Under the pieces are notes generated by a model. It searched no databases, was not told the origin of the DNA, and worked only from the letters and a program-made list of their open reading frames with translations. From G039029935 sp039029935 (GTDB lineage: Bacteria > Chloroflexota > Anaerolineae > Caldilineales > Caldilineaceae): a stretch of 10,532 bases of DNA. The DNA lies in contig JBCCFC010000372.1 in NCBI GenBank assembly GCA_039029935.1, forward strand, positions 1 to 10,532, read 5' to 3'. Below, piece after piece: positions 1 to 4,226 of this stretch. Each line of letters begins with the position of its first letter. Within the stretch, counting starts at the first letter, position 1. Position numbers and translations under genes: made by a program.

Positions 1-42
1 CGCTTCGTCACCCTCCGGAGATTGTAGTGCTACATCCCTCAT

Positions 43-94
43 GACACGGAACTGATGAGACCCCTGTGGACACAGAGCTGATGAGAGCCCTGTG
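43..94. repeat. 26-bp tandem repeat, two copies
   Basis: Positions 43-68 and 69-94 are adjacent copies of a 26-bp unit starting GACAC and ending CCCTGTG, identical at 23 of 26 bases. The repeat lies just beyond the premature stop of the response-regulator fragment, so it may mark the junction that cut that gene. Nothing else is recognisable in positions 1-97 apart from short palindromes such as CTCCGGAG. Confidence 0.6.
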
Positions 95-97
95 GTT

Positions 98-400
98 TCA
101 GGCCCTGTCGATGTTGTGGCGAACTACATAGGAAATATTGTTATGCATCGATAGCATCAGTACCCGTGTTGTTGGACACTCTTGACGTATGCGTACAATC
201 AATTCTAAGCTATTGAGCTTCGCAAGACTTACATCGAGAAGCGCAACATCTGGCTGGCAATCGCGGATTAAGTGCAATGCTTCATAACCGTCGGTCGCTT
301 GACCAACCATCACAATCCCTGATGATGCATCTAACATTTTCGCGATGCTCTCGCGTACTATTTTGTGGTCGTCCGCTAAAATAACGCGAATTTTGCTCAT
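98..400 (-). pseudogene. truncated NarL/LuxR-type response regulator (receiver domain only)
   Basis: The 100-residue product begins MSKIRVILADDHK. This is the first beta strand and acidic pocket (D10, D11) of a two-component receiver domain. D56 in 'DVALLD' is the expected phospho-acceptor and S84 in 'LMLS' the switch Thr/Ser position. The ATG at 398-400 is chosen because AGGGAG lies about 8 nt upstream, and a further in-frame extension adds no receiver sequence. Family members have about 210 residues, with a conserved Lys near residue 105 and a C-terminal LuxR-type HTH. This one stops at residue 100 after 'YVVRHNIDRA', losing the Lys, the last helix and the whole DNA-binding domain. The other frames of positions 1-97 do not restore the missing part, so this looks like a rearrangement, not a simple frameshift. 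The 'DVSLAKLNS' stretch also lacks the usual Pro and Gly after the phospho-site. It is probably a relic. A stand-alone receiver is less likely. Confidence 0.7.
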
Positions 401-768
401 TATTGCTTCTCCCTGATAAATTTTTGTAGTCTCCAGAACAAAAAAAGGGTACAAGCCAATGATTGTGCCCAAAATTATCGGCCTGCACCCATTCTCTATA
501 GGAATCGTGATTATTTAACGTTCACAAGTTCAGTGAGTACGCCCCGTGCTTACAATGAGTTGGCAGAAAATGGGCTAATTACTCTAAAAAATGCCGCGTA
601 ATCTGCCTGGCCAGAGGACCCTTGTAACTCATTTTTTTTGGTTACAAGCAGTACTACCACTGGTAAATACCAACTCACTGTAACTGTGCGGGTCTTACCG
701 AGATGGGTACGTTATTTCATCACCATTCCATATCTTGTTTTAACAGGCCATAATCCTCTATGATTCTG
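401..768. other. non-coding interval with a small inverted repeat
   Basis: I see no convincing gene in this 368-bp stretch. It carries the ribosome-binding site of the response-regulator fragment at its left edge. It also has a perfect 8-bp inverted repeat (CTTGTAAC at 621-628, GTTACAAG at 641-648) around a T-rich 12-nt loop, and a TGGTA/TACCA mini-palindrome at about 660-671. The hairpin has no U-tract after it on either strand, so it is not a convincing terminator for the lipase gene that ends at 769. Confidence 0.4.
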
Positions 769-1875
769 TTAACTTTTCTCCAGGGATTCCCCTTCATTAA
801 CAAGCACCTGTACCTTCTCGCGATAGATAGCCTCTTTTTCTTGCCACATACTCTGGATAAAGTGCTGATAATCTGCTTGTTCGTCTGTCAGTAAATGCGG
901 AATATGCAGCAGTTCCATGTAGGCCTTGATGTGCTGATAATAGACTTGGTGATAGTAATTCTCATAGAACCACTCGTTTGGGTTTACGATATTGTGATTG
1001 AAACGTCCAACGAGTTTATCTACCTGTGATGAGGTGTGTTCATAGTGTTCATCCTTAACAATGTGATTTATTGAATAAGCCAATCCAAGAGCAAAGACAT
1101 ATGCATCTGGAATTTCATCTGATTTGGTATATAAATTTGGAATTTGATCTATTAGGTCTGTACTCCAAACATGCGGCACAATATCCATTGTGTTCCAAAC
1201 ACGTTGATGATTTGGCAGTCGCTGTTCCAGATAGTTGACGAGTACATCATTGCCAATTGTCGGATTTGCAAACGCAGAGACAGACACCGTCGCATCTGAC
1301 TCGCTCATCGTATCACGCAACCACAGCGCAGCGGCAAGTGACAAGGCCCCGCCAAGGCTATGACCTGTCACAGTCACATCAATTGGCCCGCCACTCTGGG
1401 CAACTTGCGCAGACAAAAATTCTGCCAATGTTTGTTCCCCTGTACTCTGAGAACTGGGGGCTGTCAGTTCTTTCAGTCTTTCTAACCCCACCAATGTACC
1501 ATCGGCAACATTGGCATTTTGTGGCGGTTGTCCATATGACCAACGAGACGTTGTCACGACCATAAGGTCTTCAATAATCCAGTCAAACGCCGTCAGTGAC
1601 CCTGCAATGGCAATAAGATATTGTTGGTGTGTCGAGTCATATAGAACAAACATCGTGTTATCGGCAGTCTTCTGTTCTGGACCTGTGACAGAAAAGAAGC
1701 TAGGCCCCCATACAATCTCCCACTTATGTCCGATTAGATAATCTTCATTGTTACGCAAAACCGTTTTAATCATATCTTGAACGTGAGTTGAACCCTCACT
1801 TGCATGCATTGCAGCGTAATTGGCAAGAAAACTAAAAAGTAGATTCTGTTGTGTGTTATCAAGTTTGTTCGTCAT
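769..1875 (-). CDS. class 3 lipase (alpha/beta hydrolase, PF01764-like)
   Basis: The product has 368 residues and is predicted to hydrolyse acyl esters (triacylglycerol or phospholipid). The nucleophile elbow is GHSLGGALSLAAALWL near residues 171-187 with catalytic Ser173. The Asp is D231 in 'NTMDIVPHVW', preceded by the family-typical 'AFANPTIGND' block. The His is probably H309 in 'YYHQVYYQH'. The segment 'AIAGSLTAFDWIIEDL' (about 89-104) sits where class 3 lipases have the oxyanion 'RGT..dw..Dl' strand, but has AGS in place of RGT. About 50 residues after the His form a charged helical tail. There is no signal peptide, so the enzyme is cytosolic or leaves by a non-Sec route. The ATG at 1873-1875 is preferred over the adjacent upstream TTG, with AGGA 8 nt upstream. 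A promoter-like pair lies at 1911-1938. The lipase fold is secure, but the substrate is unknown. Confidence 0.88.
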   Translation of the reverse strand: MTNKLDNTQQNLLFSFLANYAAMHASEGSTHVQDMIKTVLRNNEDYLIGHKWEIVWGPSFFSVTGPEQKTADNTMFVLYDSTHQQYLIAIAGSLTAFDWIIEDLMVVTTSRWSYGQPPQNANVADGTLVGLERLKELTAPSSQSTGEQTLAEFLSAQVAQSGGPIDVTVTGHSLGGALSLAAALWLRDTMSESDATVSVSAFANPTIGNDVLVNYLEQRLPNHQRVWNTMDIVPHVWSTDLIDQIPNLYTKSDEIPDAYVFALGLAYSINHIVKDEHYEHTSSQVDKLVGRFNHNIVNPNEWFYENYYHQVYYQHIKAYMELLHIPHLLTDEQADYQHFIQSMWQEKEAIYREKVQVLVNEGESLEKS

Positions 1876-1910
1876 CAATATTTTCCTGTTTTTTTATCGT
1901 GATATAGGAA

Positions 1911-1938
1911 AGTATAAAATAGTGTCGGGTATTAGCAA
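1911..1938 (-). promoter_or_regulatory. sigma-70-like promoter of the lipase gene
   Basis: On the minus strand, TTGCTA (1933-1938; 4 of 6 to consensus) and TATACT (1911-1916; 5 of 6) are 16 bp apart. They end about 35 bp before the lipase ATG. This would let the lipase be transcribed separately from its upstream neighbour. Confidence 0.45.
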
Positions 1939-1943
1939 TATAT

Positions 1944-1968
1944 GTATCGGATTGGCAACCTCCGATAC
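1944..1968. terminator. hairpin between the lipase gene and its upstream neighbour
   Basis: GTATCGGA (1944-1951) and TCCGATAC (1961-1968) form a perfect 8-bp stem with a 9-nt loop. A T6 run (1971-1976) follows on the plus strand only, while on the minus strand the A-tract precedes the stem and ATATATTG follows. Its location after the 1987-2649 gene suggests a minus-strand terminator or a mobile-RNA stabilising hairpin. Its U-tract polarity fits a plus-strand terminator, for which no gene is visible. Confidence 0.4.
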
Positions 1969-1986
1969 TATTTTTTAGCGTTTTGG

Positions 1987-2649
1987 TTATGCAAGCAGAC
2001 TGAGCGCAATGGGTGCAGCAGCCTTGGCAATACTACCCACTGTTCCCCAAAAGCTATTTGATTCTGAACTATTCGCTAGCTGATGATAGATTTCAATGCC
2101 AGCATTACCAATAACAGGGGCAACTTTTTTGGCTATATCTAGAACCTGTGACCAATTGCTATCTAGCTCCGCACCTGTTGGGCTATGCTGTTGATTTGTA
2201 CCGATGCTAACTGCACCAGGCCCCACATCCAATAGAATTGTTTTGATTTGCGCTCCCTGAGATGTAAATGATACGCCAGGTGCTGTTACAGGGCCTACAG
2301 AAAGTGCAAGCTGTTTGGAATTATTTGGTACATGAAAATGCAACGTGCATATCTCTGGCATTGCACTTGCACTTTGTGTTTGAACAAGTAGAGATACGGC
2401 TGGACGGCCATCAATCTGTGTTGGTTGTGGATAGGGTGCGACCATTGCCAGTGCCCCCTGTTTGTCTGGACTGGTCACAATGCTTCCCATAAGTTCTGTC
2501 TGTTTTGTATTGCTACCAGCGGTTTCGGCAAGATTTCTTACGAGAGATGTCTCGTCACCACGTGTTCTAAGAACCATTGGTGTTGGAATGACATTGTATG
2601 GTAAACTCACTGTATTAAGCACGTTATCCTGTACTTGACTGTTTTGCAT
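1987..2649 (-). CDS. uncharacterised protein with duplicated amphipathic C-terminal motif
   Basis: I do not recognise this 220-residue protein. The ATG at 2647-2649 is preferred because GGAG lies 8 nt upstream. The open frame continues 69 codons further, but that stretch is basic and has no good ribosome site. Residues 1-165 look like a beta-rich globular part ('PAVSLLVQTQSA', 'ICTLHFHVPN', 'AQIKTILLDVGPGAV'). Residues 166-220 are helical and contain the same motif twice: IAKKVAPVI (172-180) and IAKAAAPIA (207-215). The chain ends in a hydrophobic 'APIALSLLA'. There is no N-terminal signal peptide. The terminal helix resembles membrane-active amphipathic peptides, such as those at the ends of some virus coat proteins and pore-formers, but that is only a resemblance. 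It lies directly upstream of the lipase gene on the same strand (111 bp apart), so a functional link is plausible. The lipase also has its own promoter candidate. Confidence 0.6.
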   Translation of the reverse strand: MQNSQVQDNVLNTVSLPYNVIPTPMVLRTRGDETSLVRNLAETAGSNTKQTELMGSIVTSPDKQGALAMVAPYPQPTQIDGRPAVSLLVQTQSASAMPEICTLHFHVPNNSKQLALSVGPVTAPGVSFTSQGAQIKTILLDVGPGAVSIGTNQQHSPTGAELDSNWSQVLDIAKKVAPVIGNAGIEIYHQLANSSESNSFWGTVGSIAKAAAPIALSLLA

Positions 2650-2707
2650 TTGATTACTCCGATGCTTTTGGATTAATTTGTGATTTTTATGTTTGAGCTT
2701 GTATGCC

Positions 2708-2727
2708 CTTATACCAACCAGTATAAG
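2708..2727. repeat. 20-bp operator-like inverted repeat
   Basis: CTTATAC-N6-GTATAAG is a perfect dyad upstream of the gene at 1987-2649. On the minus strand it also contains TATACT and GTATAAG, which could serve as -10 elements, so it may be promoter, operator or both. Confidence 0.4.
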
Positions 2728-2924
2728 TCTGTTTGCCATCAGTGTCTGTCGAACAAAGTGCCATAAGTGTGTCGAACAAATGAGGATAGGGTTGTCCTTG
2801 TTTGTTCTACACAGCATGGATAGAGAACAAAATTCAATATAATGACCTTCGTGCAATGATAGTAGACACGACTCAGGTTTTTAAATCAATAGCATGTTGA
2901 TTTTGCCGCTAAGATGTTCTGTTT

Positions 2925-2952
2925 TTGTCGTTGACTTCAAATCAGTTATACT
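2925..2952 (+). promoter_or_regulatory. possible promoter of the Rpn gene
   Basis: TATACT (2947-2952) matches the -10 consensus at 5 of 6 bases. The -35 candidate TTGTCG (2925-2930) is weak, with 16-bp spacing. A better -35-like TTGACT at 2931-2936 is only 10 bp from the -10, so it cannot pair with it. Transcription from here would start near 2959 and carry the entire 2976-3029 palindrome in the leader. Confidence 0.35.
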
Positions 2953-2975
2953 ACCTTTTTGCATATGCTGTCTTA

Positions 2976-3029
2976 ACCACTATGTTTGCAGTTTTTCTGA
3001 GTACTCAGAAAAACTGCAAACATAGTGGT
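2976..3029. repeat. perfect 54-bp palindrome in the Rpn gene leader
   Basis: Reading outward from the centre GT|AC at 3001-3004, every base pair from 2976 to 3029 is complementary: 27-bp arms with no spacer and no mismatch. Pairing breaks just outside (A2975 faces A3030). The palindrome ends 10 bp before the GAGGA ribosome site (3040-3044) and 19 bp before the ATG at 3049. In RNA it would form a very long hairpin just upstream of the ribosome site, and in DNA a cruciform is possible. It is not a standard terminator because no U-tract follows. Confidence 0.9.
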
Positions 3030-3038
3030 AACACATAA
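2982..3038 (+). other. possible leader-peptide ORF inside the palindrome
   Basis: An ATG in the left arm (2982-2984) opens an 18-codon frame, MFAVFLSTQKNCKHSGNT. It reads through the whole palindrome and stops at TAA 3036-3038, two bases before the GAGGA site of the Rpn gene. No clear ribosome site precedes it. If translated, ribosomes would melt the hairpin and end next to the downstream start. It may be coincidental. Confidence 0.25.
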
Positions 3039-3048
3039 CGAGGAATCC

Positions 3049-4161
3049 ATGACAAAACAGAATCAAACCGAAACCAGTCACACAGAATCCAGCGGAAAAA
3101 AACAGGATAATCAGAAGGAGAAGGTCTTCAAGGCTGATTATGACAGTCCTTGGAAAGAAATCTTAGAGCAATACTTTCCGCAGTTTATCCTCTTCTTTTT
3201 CCCCGATATCTATGACTCCATCGATTGGAGTCGAGGATTTCAGTTTCTGGACAAGGAGCTACAACAAATTGTTGGCGATGCCAAAACAGGACGGCGATAT
3301 GCCGATAAACTGGTTAAACTGTGGCTCAAAACAGGGGATGTCTTGCATGTGTTGGTGCATGTCGAAATTCAAGGCTCTTGGGAGGCTGACTATGCACAAC
3401 GCATGTACATCTACAACTATCGCATTTTTGACAAGTACAAAATCCGCGTGGTCTCTATCGCTATTTTGACCGATGAAAACCCCGACTGGAAGCCCACCGA
3501 ATACAAAGATTCACTTTGGGGATACTCAATCCACTTCAAATTCATGATGAAGAAGTTGCTTGAGTACAAAGACAAATGGGACGAGTTGATGAACAACCCC
3601 AATCCCTTTGCAGTGGTGACAATGGCAAACCTCAAAACGATGGAAACCAAGCCTGACCTGCGAGAGCGACTTCGCTGGAAAATCTGGATGATTCGCCAGC
3701 TTTATCAACGCGGGATGAACCGTGCGGATGTTATCCGATTGATGCGTTTTGTCGATTGGATGATGGCTTTGCCAGATGAATTGCAACAAGAATTTAAATA
3801 TGAATGGAACGCAATGGAGGAAAATCAAAAGATGATGTACATGACACATTTTGAAGAAGTTGGTTTTGAGAAAGGAATAGTGAAAGGCCGTGAAGAAGGT
3901 CGTGAAGAAGGCCGCGAAGAAGGCCGCGAAGAAGGCATTGAGCAGGGCATTGAAGAAGGTGTCTTGAAGGGTAAGCGCCAGACAATTGTACAGATGCTAC
4001 AACACCGTTTCCAAGTGGATGACACTTTTGTTGAAGAAGTCGAAACGCGTTTGGCAGATATCGACGATGTAGATGAATTGAGTAGTTTGATTAACTGTGC
4101 AATGGATATCCAAGCCCCTGACGTATTTTGGCGGTATCTTCCTTATCAAGAGGATGAGTAA
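3049..4161 (+). CDS. Rpn-family (PD-(D/E)XK) nuclease / putative transposase with DUF4351-like tail
   Basis: This 370-residue protein matches the Rpn/YhgA-like group of RecA-independent recombination-promoting nucleases. After a polar N-terminus (about 1-28) comes a fold with D86 in 'YADKLVKLWL' and 'VLVHVEIQG', whose E106 and Q108 form the E-x-Q variant of the PD-(D/E)XK site. Conserved blocks 'YNYRIFDKY' and 'SIAILTDENPDW' follow. Residues 281-304 are a Gly-Arg-Glu-Glu tandem repeat, typical of this family and probably helical. The last about 60 residues ('LQHRFQVDDTFVEEVETRLADIDDVDELSSLI') match the usual C-terminal domain. The ATG at 3049 has GAGGA 4-5 nt upstream. A GTG at 3025 lies inside the palindrome and is unlikely. 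Length and motifs look intact. Members are often multicopy and mobile in Chloroflexota and cyanobacteria (known of the family). Whether this copy is active cannot be told here. Confidence 0.8.
   Translation: MTKQNQTETSHTESSGKKQDNQKEKVFKADYDSPWKEILEQYFPQFILFFFPDIYDSIDWSRGFQFLDKELQQIVGDAKTGRRYADKLVKLWLKTGDVLHVLVHVEIQGSWEADYAQRMYIYNYRIFDKYKIRVVSIAILTDENPDWKPTEYKDSLWGYSIHFKFMMKKLLEYKDKWDELMNNPNPFAVVTMANLKTMETKPDLRERLRWKIWMIRQLYQRGMNRADVIRLMRFVDWMMALPDELQQEFKYEWNAMEENQKMMYMTHFEEVGFEKGIVKGREEGREEGREEGREEGIEQGIEEGVLKGKRQTIVQMLQHRFQVDDTFVEEVETRLADIDDVDELSSLINCAMDIQAPDVFWRYLPYQEDE
3889..3960 (+). repeat. 12-bp in-frame tandem repeat (GREEG coding)
   Basis: Six consecutive 12-bp units encode four REEG steps and then two IE(Q/E)G steps. 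The first four (3889-3936) differ from one another only at third codon positions, so the array could gain or lose units by slippage without a frameshift. Confidence 0.85.
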
Positions 4162-4226
4162 GATAGGCGTTATCCCATGCTGAGGACGATTCTTGCCATC
4201 CGTGTGATTTGGACACACAAAAGATA

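Larger units (their letters stand above)
2650..2975. promoter_or_regulatory. divergent intergenic region with repeated GTCGAACAAA sites
   Basis: This gene-free region separates the unknown minus-strand gene from the plus-strand Rpn gene. GTCGAACAAA occurs at 2748-2757 and 2771-2780, and an inverted copy with one mismatch (TTTGTTCTAC) lies at 2801-2810. A further GAACAAA is at 2825-2831. CTTATAC (2708-2714) and GTATAAG (2721-2727) form a perfect 7-bp inverted repeat with a 6-bp spacer, 59-78 bp upstream of the minus-strand start. These look like binding sites for one or two regulators, but none can be named. Confidence 0.4.

Noticed and set aside
50..85. Two CTGATGAG sequences resembling hammerhead ribozyme cores
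   Set aside because: No GAAA core segment or cleavage-site helix follows; the match is explained by the 26-bp tandem duplication.
621..648. Inverted repeat as terminator of the lipase gene
   Set aside because: The T-run is in the loop, no U-tract follows on either strand, and it lies more than 120 bp beyond the stop.
2650..2856. 69-codon N-terminal extension of the unknown minus-strand gene
   Set aside because: It lacks a ribosome site, is basic and low in structure, and covers the repeat-rich control region; the ATG at 2649 has a good GGAG.
3025..3048. GTG start for the Rpn gene inside the palindrome
   Set aside because: The ATG at 3049 has GAGGA at proper spacing; the GTG would be buried in the hairpin.
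3794..4025. Minus-strand frames rich in Ser-Arg-Pro or Leu-Leu-Arg-Gly repeats
   Set aside because: They are antisense readings of the GREEG tandem repeat in the Rpn gene.
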